Positions 21,812 to 49,815 of a stretch of 64,000 bases of DNA are shown here, one piece after another. The position numbers were made by a program, and so were the translations under genes. The notes under the pieces were generated by a model. That model was not told the origin of the DNA. It ran no database searches and worked only from the letters and a program-made list of their open reading frames with translations. Each line of letters opens with the position of its first letter. Positions within the stretch are counted from its first letter, which is position 1. Source of the DNA: Ashinkailepas kermadecensis. Taxonomy: Eukaryota; Arthropoda; Thecostraca; Neolepadidae. Where the stretch lies: positions 248,001-312,000 of the forward strand of contig JAOTOM010004739.1 in NCBI GenBank assembly GCA_034440615.1. Direction: 5' to 3'.

Positions 21812-24800
21812 TACGCGCCCTGGAGGGTCTCTGAAAAAAGGGGCGCGAATTCCGCTCCCCCATAAAATATCGGCTCCTATTAAAGCTGGAGTAACGAAAT
21901 TTCCAGGGTTGATGGGTACGATAGTGAACTATCTTGTGTGCAAATCTTATGACCTTAGGTCAATATCTTCAAGGTCAATTGAGATCACATATGTCACAGT
22001 TTGGTTGTTTTGCGTAGCTTGGCTTGTCATTGTTATGGATCGCTGTGCTTGTGTTTAAATGCTCCAAAATGGGCATCAATGATGCTTTGGACATGACTAA
22101 TGATGCAATACAGATGCTAGACCCGGAATTTCACCTCAGGTCACCCATATAGCAGCACTTTATCAGGTCAGTTACCTGTTCCAGTTACCGGAACCGGGCC
22201 GCCCGCCTGACTGCTCCGTCGGGCGGCTCGGCGCAATCGGCTTCGCGAAGAAAGGGGTGAAGTACACCTTTTTGCGTCCAATTTCGCCGCTTGTGCATCA
22301 ATTTCAGTGATAAGCCCATCCATTTTCGACAGTTCGGCGTAGCGCATCCAATTTACAAATCACAGCTCCACCTTCGGCCCAGCAGCATTCATTTTGGTAC
22401 TGGTGCAACCTATTTCGACAGAACTGCATTCGAATTCAGATTTGCAGTGAATATTTCGGCATGTGTTGATAATTCAGTGACAGTGCGATGAATTTCGGCA
22501 TAGTGCAAGCAAGTTCGACGCGGAAAATACTCCGCTATGAGACTTGTTTTTGTCATATTTGGTTAAATATGTATCCATTGTCCAACAGAGAGGCATTTTT
22601 TGACGTTTCGTGTATGTAATTGTATATCCAATACATAATGCGACATTAGCCAGCGGGTAGTTGCTAAGCGACGCGTCTCGGCATGGTAACGCATTCAACC
22701 AATCAGAAGCCAGTAATATTTATTTCAAGCCGAGCATGCTGCAACCATGAGGTCAGGAGGTCACAGCTCGTCTACACCTTTTTGCGTCCAATTTCGCCGC
22801 CTGTGCATCAAGTTCAGCGATAAGCTCATCCATTTTCGGCAGTTCGGCATAGCGCATCCAATTTACAAATCACAGCTCCACCGTCGGCCCAGCAGCATTC
22901 ATTTTGGTACTAGTGCAACCTATTTCGGCAGAACTGCATTCGAATTCAGATTTGCAGTGAATATTTCGGCATGTGTGGATAATTCAGCGAGAGTGCGATG
23001 AATTTCGGCAGGGTGCAAGCAAGTTCGACGCGGAAAATACTCCGCTATTAGACTAGTTTTTGTCATATTTGGATAAATATGTATCCATTGTCCAATAAAG
23101 GGCAATTTTTGATGTTTTGTGTGTGTAATTGCATATCCAATACATAACGCGACATTGGCCAGCGGGTAGTTGCTAAGCGGCTCGTCTCAGCATGGTGACG
23201 CACTCAACCAATCAGAAACAAGTAATATTTATTTCAAGCCGAGCATGCCACAACCACAAGGTCAGGAGGTCACAGCTCGTCTAAACGTCGTAATGCCAAG
23301 TGGCGAAGGACGTACGAGGGGGCGGAACAGGAACCCAACCGAAGGGGAAAGATGGGCAATCATCAATGCTCATCTTTATGGGTACTTCCTGCCGGTCTGC
23401 GCAGCCCGTGAGAACATTATCGACTAAGTGACTGTTGCCCACGGACTAGGTGACTTAGATGTACACCCTGTGCTCTGGCGTGTAAGTGCACGGTATTTGC
23501 CCTTCATTGCGAGCACTTCGCTGTTTGTACCCTTCGTTGTAAGACGTTCATGCGAAATTAATGACATTTTGAAATACATATTATTTGCAAATGTGGATAT
23601 TTCTACATATGCACAGGTTTAAAGTGCATATGGTTTCAACATAACCAACAATGTTATCTTTTACACAACAGAGAAATACATATTGTCCAGTAAAAGACCA
23701 AATTGTAATGTTTTATGTACATAATACGATAGCGGCCAGTGGGGTGCTTCCTTAGACATCACTTCCAGATATAAAACGAGGGTGGGGATGGGGATAAAAA
23801 CTACCCTCTAGTCAGTAGTGTTCGGTTCAATATCGCAGTACCTGAATAACGAGTTGACGCATCAGAATATGTAAAAGTAAGCCGTTGTCGTAAAAAGCAA
23901 ACAATCATTGGAGGTAATACGCAGATGAGTTTATATTGACCAAACTTTTCATTTTTGAACCGTAATTTATGCGTCGAATTTGGTTGCACACAGCCGAAAT
24001 CGGTTGTTGCCGTGCTGAAACAAGCCTGCATGACGAATGCCATGCTCATTTCACTGAATTATAATGCACTATGCCGAAATTGATTGCACTATTTTTGAAA
24101 TGCACGCTGCCCGGACGAATTTCTCCGTCTTGTACCATATTCGGACGCAACGTGCTGAAACGCCGAAATTGGATACGCTTAATACTGAAATTCGTGCAGT
24201 TTGTTCAAACTTGCACGCAAAAAGGTGTAGTCAGTAGTGTTCGGTTCAGTATCGCAGTACCTGAATAACGAGTTGACGCATCAGAATATGTAGAAGGAAG
24301 CCGTTATCGTAAAAAGCCAACTAGTATTGGAGGTAATACGCAGATGTGTTTATGTTGACCAGTTTTCATTTTTGAACCGTAATTTGTGCGTCGAATTTGG
24401 TTGCACAAAGCCGAAATCGGTTGTTGCCATGCTGAAACAACCCTGCATGCCGAATACCATGCTCATTTCCCTGAATTATAATGCACTGTGCCGAAATTGA
24501 GTGCACTATTTTTTAAATGCCCTCTGCCCGGCCGAATTGTGTCATGTTGGTCATGTGTCATCTTGTGTCATATTCGGACGCAACGTGCTGAAACGCCGAA
24601 ATTGGATGCGCTTAATACTGAAATCCGTGCAGTTTGTTCAAACTTGCACGCAAAAAGGTGTACATGAATGAAGTATGGAAACGCTTAGGTACACAACGAC
24701 AAACAGTAGTTTTCAGGATGTGTAAGGAGTAACATCCAAAATGACATCAACCGCATGACAGTCATTTGCATTTATGACAACATTCCAATTGACCAAGTTT

Positions 24801-25178
24801 GGTTCCATTAACCTGTCATGAACTTGACCTGACTTGACCTCGGTGACCTAATATGACTTTGAAACTATATAGCATGACAATATGCATCAAACAAGTCGCT
24901 AGTGTTGCCAACAGCACTTTCCTTTTGCTGATATACGGGAAGCGCATCAGCGCTGATTTTTGTTGTCTGGCGCTACGAAATGTGTTGAATTTAATGACTG
25001 CAAACTCGAGAAAAAAAAATCAGCCGATTTCAGTTTTTCTTGCTTTAAACGACGCGCCGGACATTTCTAAGCAAGTACGCAAAAAAATATCGTATATTGA
25101 CCAGTAAAATCGTTAGTTATATACGAAAAAACTGGAGGAGTGGGCGGATTTCGCCCTCCCCTCCCTCCAGTGCGCGTG
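21812..25178. mobile_element. piggyBac-like MITE, copy 1, interrupted by a nested element
   Basis: The ends are flanked by TTAA (21808-21811 and 25179-25182), and the terminal inverted repeats carry CGCGC(A/C)CTGGAGGG. Outside the insertion at 22266-24659 the sequence is collinear with 51769-52690, sharing CGGCTCCTA, AAAGCTGGAG, CTTCAAGGTCAA and ACCTGTTCCAGTTACCGGAA on the left and TTCCATTAACCTGTCATGAA on the right. There is no transposase, so it is non-autonomous. The piggyBac assignment rests on the TTAA duplication. Confidence 0.72.
22266..24659. mobile_element. Nested non-autonomous DNA transposon with duplicated ends
   Basis: It begins ACCTTTTTGCGT and ends with the exact reverse complement, flanked on both sides by GTAC (22262-22265 and 24660-24663). 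The uninterrupted relative at about 52225-52235 has a single GTAC, so insertion is clear. Target duplication is GTAC or TA; both fit. The left end is present twice in tandem (from 22264 and from 22773, about 509 bp apart) and the right end twice (ending about 24228 and 24659). No transposase was found. The sequence is full of short TTTCGGC / GCCGAAA motifs. Confidence 0.8.
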
Positions 25179-25182
25179 TTAA

Positions 25183-26720
25183 AATGACTTACATTTAACT
25201 GGCTGTATCTTCAACACCGATCTAGATCGCCGATTCAAATTCACATATGCATGATTCGACTGTCTTCACGCATACGATTCACATCTTGAAAATTTACTTT
25301 CTACTTCCAAAACGCACTAAATCGACTAGTAAGTGAGACTTAGAAAAACACGTCCTTCCACTTGAAACCCCAGAAATCGAATACTCTGCGTGAAATCATG
25401 TAGAATCTTTTACCGGTGTGTTTTCAACGGGTGAATCTTTTTGTTTTCAAGCAGGAGAGATTGGCGACAAGAACTGTGCTGAAAAGCCAAACTACACAAT
25501 TAGATGCTTGCACAATTAGATAATAATGACGATACAAAAATATTACGATACTCCCCAGCATATTGAGCGAACAATTTCCATTCTCTAATCCTCAAAAATT
25601 AATTGTGATTTTTCACTCAAACACCCAACCCCACTTCGGGACACAACATTCTATAACGAGTCCACTATACTCTGCAGCCTGCCTAACCAGAAGGAAAAAT
25701 ATGGCAGATTCGGCGAGATGATGGGCGCTGTATGACCAACGCAGTCAATGCACCCCTAAGCCCAAATAACCACCAACCATTCGACTAGAGCTCGTCGTTC
25801 CGGAGCGGGTGGCCACTGCACTGGTGCGGCGGTTGGTGGTTTCATGCTGGGATATTAACTTACGTACAGTGCAATTAATGGGTAGTCTCCTTTATACAGA
25901 GTTTATTTCACCCTACCCAAGTAGGTATGTCGGATTTCTTTTTATTCACAGGTGACTCACCACAATCAAGGCATTCACGATTCACACGTACCCATAAATG
26001 TCATCAAAAATATGTTTGTTTCTCACGCAATCTGGCGAAGTTCACATTCAGAATTATTGCGCCATTTCTGTCTAACTTCAACAAAGTGCAGGAAAAGGAT
26101 TATATGCGTCCACCCTAGATTATATGTGACGTCACAAAGATTCCACGTCGTCCGCGTCGCTGCGAACACCAAAACGCGCAGAAGAGCTCGGGTATGACAT
26201 CTTCAGTGACCTAGACAGCATGGAACATTTGTCCGCTGTGTCGCTGCAAGAACACCCCTGATGTGGATTCGTAGGATCACCCTTCGTCCCATGCCGAGTC
26301 CCTGGCGCTATTCCGGAGTGGCGTTGCTCAATACCCAGTCCATCTGCCTAACAGTTAAGAGCAAGCACACTTTATAAGTGCCAGCATGCTGACGAGAACA
26401 AGATAATTAAGCACATAGAATACGAAGCTCATTAGGGACGACACCAACGACATATCGGATATTAAATATTTCTTGATAAACGATGATTACCTCGGAACTT
26501 TTGATGATACAACGTTGGTTGATGTACTTGGCAACATGACAGAATATGGCGGTTCGGGTTCTTCACCAGCCATCGCCATTGCACTGGTCAACATACGAAT
26601 GTTGAACACTTGCGACATGAGCTGTCGCTCACCGCCCTATATGGCGTGTTCTGCATGACGGATGTGGCACGGATGACATATCCATGGAATATATTAACTC
26701 GAAGCATGGTGTAGTCGGCC
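25183..26720. other. Intergenic, no gene recognised
   Basis: AT-rich sequence with short, unconvincing open frames. No repeat or domain was recognised. Confidence 0.5.
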
Positions 26721-26722
26721 AC

Positions 26723-27796
26723 ATGTGGGGCCACCACCGGCTGAGGGGCTGAGGGTCGGCAGTTGACCGGACCAGCATCGGCTGAGGGTCGGCAGTTGAC
26801 CGGACCATCATCGGCTGAGGGTCGGCAGCCGGACCATCATCGGCTGAGGGTCGGCAGTTGACCGGACCATCATCGGCTGAGGGTCGGCAGTTGACCGGAC
26901 CATCATCGGCTGAAGGTCGGCATCGGACCATCATCGGCTGAGGGTCGGCAGCCGGACCATCATCGGCTGAGGGTCGGCAGTTGACCGGACCATCATCGGC
27001 TGAGGGTCGGCAGTTGACCGGACCATCATCGGCTGAGGGTCGGCATCCGGACCATCATCGGCTGAGGGTCGGCAGCCGGACCATCATCGGCTGAGGGTCG
27101 GCAGTTGACCGGACCAGCATCGGCTGAGGGTCGGCAGTTGACCGGACCATCATCGGCTGAGGGTCGGCAGTTGACCGGACCATCATCGGCTGAGGGTCGG
27201 CAGCTGGCCGGACCATCATCGACTGAGGGTCGGCATCCGGACCATCATCGGCTGAGGGTCGGCAGTTGACCGGACCAGCATCGGCTGAGGGTCGGCAGTT
27301 GACCGGACCAGCATCGGCTGAGGGTCGGCAGTTGACCGGACCATCATCGGCTGAGGGTCGGCAGTTGACCGGACCATCATCGGCTGAGGGTCGGCAGTTG
27401 ACCGGACCATCATCGGCTGAGGGTCGGCATCCGGACCATCATCGGCTGAGGGTCGGCAGCCGGACCATCATCGGCTGAGGGTCGGCAGTTGACCGGACCA
27501 TCATCGGCTGAGGGTCGGCAGTTGACCGGACCATCATCGGCTGAGGGTCGGCAGTTGACCGGACCATCATCGGCTGAGGGTCGGCAGCCGGACCATCAGC
27601 GGCTGAGGGTCGGCAGCTGGCCGGACCATCATCGACTGAGGGTCGGCAGTTGACCGGACCATCATCGGCTGAGGGTCGGCAGTTGGCCGGACCATCAGCG
27701 GCTGAGGGTCGGCAGTTGGCCGGACCATCAGCGGCTGAGGGTCGGCAGTTGGCCGGACCATCAGCGGCTGATGGTCAGCGGTTGACCGGACCATCA

Positions 27797-27799
<3 letters not shown>
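26723..27799. repeat. Minisatellite, 33-bp unit with 29-bp variants, about 34 copies
   Basis: The unit core is ATCATCGGCTGAGGGTCGGC followed by either AGTTGACCGGACC or a shorter AGCCGGACC or ATCCGGACC. Variants ATCAGCGG and ATCGACTG mark subsets. The right-hand end runs into the last codons and stop of the ELOVL gene on the opposite strand. Confidence 0.96.
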
Positions 27800-42949
<15,150 letters not shown>

Positions 42950-42965
42950 TGTGACCGGTGTGGCT

Positions 42966-44092
42966 CGGCACTGACACGGACAGGAGCGCGCTCAGAGCCG
43001 CTCAGCCGTGACGGTGAGGTTCTGCAGTCACAGACAGGAGCGGTCAGAACAAGTCGGCCGTGACGGTGAAGTTCTGCAGTCACAGACGGGAGCGGTCAGA
43101 ACAAGTCGGCCGTGACGATGAAGTTCTGCAGTCACAGACAGGAGCGGGCAGAACAAGTCGGCCGTGACGGTGAGGTTCTGCAGTCACAGACAGGAGCGAT
43201 CGAACAAGGCAGCCGTGACGGTGAGGTTCTGCAGTATAGACAGGAGCGGTCAGAACAAGTCGGCCGTGAGGTGGGTTTGCAGTCATAGACAGGAGCGCTC
43301 GAGCCGCTCAGCCGTGACGATGAAGTTCTGCAGTCACAGACAGGAGCGGGCAGAACAAGTCGGCCGTGACGGTGAGGTTCTGCAGTCACAGACAGGAGCG
43401 GGCAGAACAAGGCAGCCGTGACGGTGAAATTATGCAGTCATAGACAGGAGCGGTCAGAACAAGTTAGCCGTGACGGTGAGGTTCTGCAGTCACAGACAGG
43501 AGCGGTCAGAACAAGTCGGCCGTGACGATGAAGTTCTGCAGTCACAGACAGGAGCGGTCAGAACAAGTCGGCCGTGACGGTGAGGTTCTGCAGTCACAGA
43601 CAGGAGCGGGCAGAACAAGTCGGCCGTGACGGTGAGGTTCTGCAGTCACAGACAGGAGCGGTCAGAACAAGTCGGCCGTGACGGTGAGGTTCTGCAGTCA
43701 TAGACAGGAGCGGGCAGAACAAGGCAGCCGTGACGGTGAAATTATGCAGTCATAGACAAGAGCGGTCAGGGCCGCTCAGCCGTGACGATGAAGTTCTGCA
43801 GTCACAGACAGGAGCGGTCAGAACAAGTCGGCCGTGACGGTGAGGTTCTGCAGTCACAGACAGGAGCGGTCAGAACAAGGCAGCCGTGACGGTGAAGTTC
43901 TGCAGTCACAGACAAGAGCGGTCAGGGCCGCTCAGCCGTGACGGTGAGGTTCTGCAGTCACAGACAGGAGCGATCAGAACAAGGCAGCCGTGATGGTGAC
44001 GTTCTGCAGTTACAGACAGGAGCGATCACGACCGCTCAGTTGTGACGGTGAGCCTCTGCAGTCGCAGACGAGAGCGGTCAGAAGACCATTTC
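42966..44092. repeat. Minisatellite, 52-bp unit, about 21 copies, upstream of ELOVL
   Basis: Unit landmarks are GTCACAGACAGGAGCGGTCA, GAACAAGTCGGCCGTGACGG and TGAGGTTCTGCA. A subset has GGGCCGCTCAGCC or AAGGCAGCC instead of AAGTCGGCC. It begins about 17 bp upstream of the ELOVL start codon, so it lies in the 5' UTR or promoter region. Confidence 0.95.
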
Positions 44093-44535
44093 AGCTGTGA
44101 CGGTAGTATTGCTAACATTCAGCGTTGGATGGCTGTGCTAATGTCCTATGTCGACTACGTTACACACACAAAACTTGAGTATGTTGTGAATCATTATGGG
44201 CAAAGCTTCCAATAGCTTGGGTGATGAAACGCTTGGTGATATTCATCTTCCCAGTTTCGTACAGACAAGGGTCGGCTCGCAGCACGCGCTCTTACAGAGC
44301 TGCCGGCCGGTGGAGTCAGCTGGCAAAGGGCCAGATGAGGCTGGAGACAGCAGCGGAATGAAATCAGATGATTTGACTCCCAAATTTCTGCAACGATACT
44401 GACACAGCATTGCACACAATTGTGTTCTGATCGAACGGTACGGGGAGCGGAACGGAACATGGTAGTGGCATCACCAAAATGTAACTGGCTGGATAACATG
44501 ACCGGGGCCAAGGCCAGGGAGCCAGAACGGGACCC
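44093..44535. other. Spacer between two minisatellites
   Basis: No gene, repeat or regulatory element recognised. Short open frames on both strands are unconvincing. Confidence 0.5.
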
Positions 44536-44539
44536 GAGA

Positions 44540-45135
44540 ACATGAGCGGGACCGGGAGCCACGTTGACCGGGGACAGGAGTGGGACCGGGGGCTACACTG
44601 ACCGGGGACAGGAGTGGGACCGGGGGCTACACTGGCCGGGGACAGGAGTGGGACCGAGAGCCACACTAACCACCGGGAACAGGAGTGGGACCGGGAGCTA
44701 CACTGGCCGGGGACAGGAGTGGGACAGAGAGCCACACTGGCCGGGGACAAGAGTGGAACCGGGGACTACACTGACCGGGGACAGGAGTGGGACCGGGGGC
44801 TACACTGGCCGGGGACAGGAGTGGGAACGAGAGCTACACTGGTCGGGGACAGGAGTGGAACCGGGGACTACACTGACCCGGGACAGGAGTGGGACCGGGG
44901 CTACACTGGTCGGGGACAGGAGTGGGGCCAAGAGCCACACTGGCCGGGGACAGGAGTGGGACCAGGAGCTACACTGGCCGGGGACAGGGGTGGAACCGGG
45001 AGCTACACTGGCCGGGGACAGGAGTGGAACCGGGAGCTACACTGGCCGGGGACAGGAGTGGGACCGGGGGCTACACTGGTCGGGGACAGAAGTGGAACCG
45101 GGGACTACACTGACCGGGGACAGGAGTGGGGAAAT
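44540..45135. repeat. Minisatellite, 34-bp unit, about 17 copies
   Basis: Unit core is CCGGGGACAGGAGTGGGACC followed by GGGGGCTACACTG or GGGAGCTACACTG. The unit is one base short of 35 and not divisible by three, yet all three + frames remain largely open because the unit lacks stops. Confidence 0.95.
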
Positions 45136-45381
45136 TTGTCTGGAGCAAGCTATGTGAAGCAAGCTACATAATTTGTCGTGCAGTCAAGAAACATATTTCA
45201 TGAACAATGTTCCAGTGCAAACGTATTATAAGTGGGGGCTCCAGTGTCTGTCAAAACGAAGCATGTCATACCATTTCGGGTATGACAGGCTTCGTACACA
45301 TGGAAAGTAAATAAACCGTAACGAAAATCAAAAAGAAAAAAAAAAAATTAAAACAAAAACCCCCCCCACCCCCCCCCCCCC

Positions 45382-45424
<43 letters not shown>

Positions 45425-48400
45425 GGTCAAATGTAATGCTCATTTCCTTGTCGCGCCCATTGTGATCTTAACTCGCGGCTAACCTTCGCGGGCTCATGAA
45501 AGCCCCATCTAACTTCCGATCTACGCATGCTAGGATAAAATGCAAAACACCGTTTCAAAGTTCTGGCCATGGAGAGCTCTAAGCTTACCTTATATTCACA
45601 TTTGAATATATAATGAGGTCACCAGAGCTCATAGTATATCAGTATACGGACCTCGAATTAAGTTCCTGCAAATCGTTAAAAAAAAGTTTGATTTCTTTTG
45701 ACATTGTATGTAGTTCAAGAATTAGCATCGATGAATGCATTAATATCGATCATGGTGAAAAAGGTATAGGCAGGGTAGGTCACGACAGGCCAAAATCAGG
45801 CTTGAAACCCTGCTTCCGAACTATACAGATCTCATTGGTAAGCTAATATAGTCTAGAGCTCATGTCACATCGTATAGCTTCATTATCGGCCATGCTGAGT
45901 TCGCTAACGGAAGTGACATGTCAACCAAGTGACATGGACTATATCTTGGGGAATGACCTGGAAATATCAATATATAAGTTTTGCGTCCTTTCAACACAAC
46001 CTTTCAAGCAACATGTTTGGATTTAATTAACATCCGGAAATCCTAAGGTGAGGTCAGGTCGCGCGTATGATCAGGCCACGTAAGTTCAAGCTTGAATATC
46101 TCCGAAACCACACTTGTTTCGGAACAATGTACAATGCATTGAACAATGCATTGAACAATGCATATGAACAATGCATTATACGAAGAAGTGTATCATACTG
46201 AAACATCTGTGTAAATTGTACCGCTTCTGACCTCGTGACCTGTACTCACGGATCCGGGACTTGAAACTACGCTGGGACAATGCATAGATTGATAAACCGA
46301 TCTCTTCAGCCTTCGCCTAAGTGTATGCTGATTGGAAAGTAATTCTAAGGAAAGATCAACTCAGATAAGATAAGGTATCGCCCTAGATCAGATCATCTCA
46401 GGTCATTCGTTGACCATCCAATGTCATGTAGCACGACATAGGCAACGCTGAAACCGAATTCAAATATCACTTGGCGAGGAACAACAACATTCTGTATTTG
46501 ATGGAATGGTGTGGAATATTCACGATAAGTGATCTTACCTGGTATCATTGACCTTTGACACATAACTTAACCGAGCTATTGCATGATCTTAATGATTTTC
46601 GGCATGACAAATCACTCCAAACTTGAATTTCCCCACACAATGCGGTAAAATTGACCCGACCTCAGGTCAGTGACCTTAACCTTTGTTATAATTTCCAGAT
46701 AGGAAGTTGTTCACCTTCATGAAATGAAAGCATGATCGATGTTTCGCGATGGTCTGCTGCACTCACTGCGAATGGTGGCACTTTGAAGATTGTGGAGCAT
46801 TTCTCATGTTGACCCATCCCAGGTCAGTAACCTTCGATAATCTGGACATGACATTTTAACAAAATGTGCCGAACAAAGGTACAAGGAGATTTTCGAAATT
46901 TCGTGTGTCTGCGCCTACTGATTCAGCCGCTATCACGGAAAAACTTGAGGGGGGGGACCTATCGCGAGTCCGTTTCGGCCGAGCGAGGGTTAGTAAAATT
47001 TACATGAAGAGCAAAAATGCATTATTCGTTCATGTCATTAAGACGTTATTCTAATGAAAAACTCAATTTGCCTAACTTCACCTTACTGATGATCATGCTA
47101 CTCTTCGAAATAAATAGTCTCAAATACACAGCTTAGAACACAAAACGAGTCCTTTTATCTATCACAAGAGGAAGTCTGATTATTATTTTTTTTTTCAATA
47201 CATGGAAGTGGTCGTTGGGCAGCACGAACACTTTGTTCTTGTTTCTCACTACAGTCTTGGGCTGAAGTGATCTCTTCGAATGGGCAAATGGTAGACCGGA
47301 TTTTAACACTTTAAGCACCCATTCACGAAAGCTTAGTCTGGTCATCCTCGAGCTCTGCGGTCTCGTGAAAGTCGGGAGCTGGTGGGTAGGTGGATCGCGT
47401 GCCCTGCTGCGGCGGTGCTGTCGCGCCAAGGACCGATGTCGGGAGCTGGTGGGTAGGTGGATCGCGTGCCCTGCTGCGGCGGTGCTGTCGCGCCAAGGAC
47501 CGATGTTGATAGTGGCACGGAGGTCACCGCGTGCGCTTGATAAATTGCTGCCTAAATGCCTGTCTCGCGTTAGGATCTGGTGTGGGTACGGACGACTGGC
47601 TATATTCCCATGGTGATGTCTGTGTGAACGGCGGAAATTGAGACCGATGTCATACGTGCCATTTAAGCATAGGCCGGGAGGGGAGACCACCGAAGTCAAC
47701 GTCACCGCTAATGCTTAAGATATGAGCAGCAGCTGATTCATGTGGGTCAAAGCTGGAAAGCCCTATCTCTCAACATGGGTTTTTTTCTCCAGAATTTTGA
47801 CGTGGTAGATCATAAGAGGGTTAAGATGACTTTTAATGAAACTGTCTTGAAATGAATATGGAAGCAAAATACTAATTGCGAACATTTCACTATTTTTCAT
47901 TTGAGTTCAGAAATGGTACTGTCTGCCCCGACCCACTATTCTGCGAGTGGTTGTAGAGCTCTCAAGCCAATCTCAAACACTGCCTGTTTTTATTATCTTG
48001 CTGGCACGCCGACTTACATACAGAATAATAAAATAAGTCTAAGAATTTCAAATATTTAGGCTAAGAACCAGTATGACAGTGGGTAAAAAAAACCAATGCT
48101 TTGCTCTCTGGCTTTGCAAAACGACACAAATATTTCGTCCCATGTTGAGAGATCTGCTTTTAACTCACTTGGATCAGCTGATGCGGAATTCTGTTTTCGG
48201 CCGAACCACATGACAATGACTTTGTCAGTCTCCACATTTATGAACGGGATGCTTTACCTAATAAATATCTGTAGCCTTGGTAGGACCATTCTGTGACCGG
48301 CCATCGTATGGACAGACATTTGCAAGTAGCAAGCAAACACACCTACAAGCAAGAAACAAAGTAAAGTTTCAGACATGCGGTTGCGCGTTCATTAGTGCCT

Positions 48401-48830
48401 GGCTAGAGAAAGCGTGCTCCGCACATTCCTGTCGGCTCCACTCACCGCTGTCAGCTCCTCCGCGCCGTCGTGCTCCTCACACCGTGCAGTGCACGAGAAA
48501 TTCGTGCAGCCGACGGGCGTCAGCGCGACGCTTGCTCGTGCTGCGGACCCTCTCCGACGAACAGTGCCTCCGGGCGTCTGTCGGCGGTCTGATCCAAGTG
48601 ACGGCCGGCACATTCTCCGTCCGACTGGCGTGTTGCTGTTCAACAAGCGAAACTCGCCCCGCCAAAAAACTCGTATCCAGCCCCACCCAGTGGCCACGGC
48701 GGCCTAAAAACCAGTAGTAAAGTGAAAACGGCCGGCGCAAGATGCCGTTCATAATCTAATGACCTGCTCGGCCCGGTCGCCACAAGACCGCGGTTCCGGT
48801 TTCTTGCTGTCGTCGACCGTTCGCCGCCCA
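45136..48830. other. Intergenic, no gene recognised
   Basis: AT-rich sequence with many AGGTCA/TGACCT hexamers (45950-46860). There is a C run followed by a long A run at 45359-45420, a TGAACAATGCAT short tandem at 46130-46180 and a two-copy 66-bp duplication at 47371-47505 (GTCGGGAGCTGGTGGGTAGG). The stretch 48400-48700 is more GC-rich with open frames on both strands but no recognised domain. Confidence 0.5.
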
Positions 48831-48834
48831 GGCC

Positions 48835-49815
48835 CCTCACCACCAGCCATTCTCAGCCGCCCGGGTCCCTCACCACCAGCCATTCTCAGCCGCCCGGGTC
48901 CCTCACCACCAGCCATTCTCAGCTGCCCGGGCCCCTCACCACCAGCCATTCTCAGCTGCCCGGGTCCCTCACCACCAGCCATTCTCAGCCGCCCGGGTCC
49001 CTCACCACCAGCCATTCTCAGCCGCCCGGGTCCCTCACCACCAGCCATTCTCAGCTGCCCGGGTCCCTCACCACCAGCCATTCTCAGCCGCCCGGGTCCC
49101 TCACCACCAGCCATTCTCAGCTGCCCGGGTCCCTCACCACCAGCCATTCTCAGCCGCCCGGGTCCCTCACCACCAGCCATTCTCAGCCGCCCAGGTCCCT
49201 CACCACCAGCCATTCTCAGCCGCCCGGGTCCCTCACCACCAGCCATTCTCAGCCGCCCGGGTCCCTCACCACCAGCCATTCTCAGCTGCCCGGGTCCCTC
49301 ACCATCAGCCATTCTCAGCCGCCCGGGTCCCTCACCACCAGCCATTCTCAGCTGCCCGGGTCCCTCACCACCAGCCATTCTCAGCCGCCCGGGTCCCTCA
49401 CCACCAGCCATTCTCAGCCGCCCGGGTCCCTCACCACCAGCCATTCTCAGCTGCCCGGGTCCCTCACCACCAGCCATTCTCAGCTGCCCGGGTCCCTCAC
49501 CACCAGCCATTCTCAGCTGCCCGGGTCCCTCACCACCAGCCATCCTCAGCCGCCCAGGCCCCTCACCACCAGCCATTCTCAGCTGCCCGGGTCCCTCACC
49601 ACCAGCCATTCTCAGCCGCCCGGGTCCCTCACCACCAGCCATTCTCAGCTGCCCGGGTCCCTCACCACCAGCCATTCTCAGCCGCCCGGGTCCCTCACCA
49701 CCAGCCATTCTCAGCCGCCCGGGTCCCTCACCACCAGCCATTCTCAGCCGCCCGGGTCCCTCACCACCAGCCATTCTCAGCCGCCCGGGTCCCTCACCAC
49801 CAGCCATTCTCAGCC
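48835..49815. repeat. Minisatellite, 33-bp unit, about 30 copies
   Basis: Highly uniform unit: CACCACCAGCCATTCTCAGC followed by (C/T)GCCCGGGTCCCT. The unit length is divisible by three and stop-free on both strands, giving long open frames (Pro/Ser-rich on +, Gly/Glu/Arg-rich on -). Not considered coding. Confidence 0.97.

Noticed and set aside
44564..45171. Gly/Thr-rich open frames of 197 and 185 codons
   Set aside because: Two frames of the same 34-bp tandem unit give near-identical shifted repeats, as expected from a stop-free repeat.
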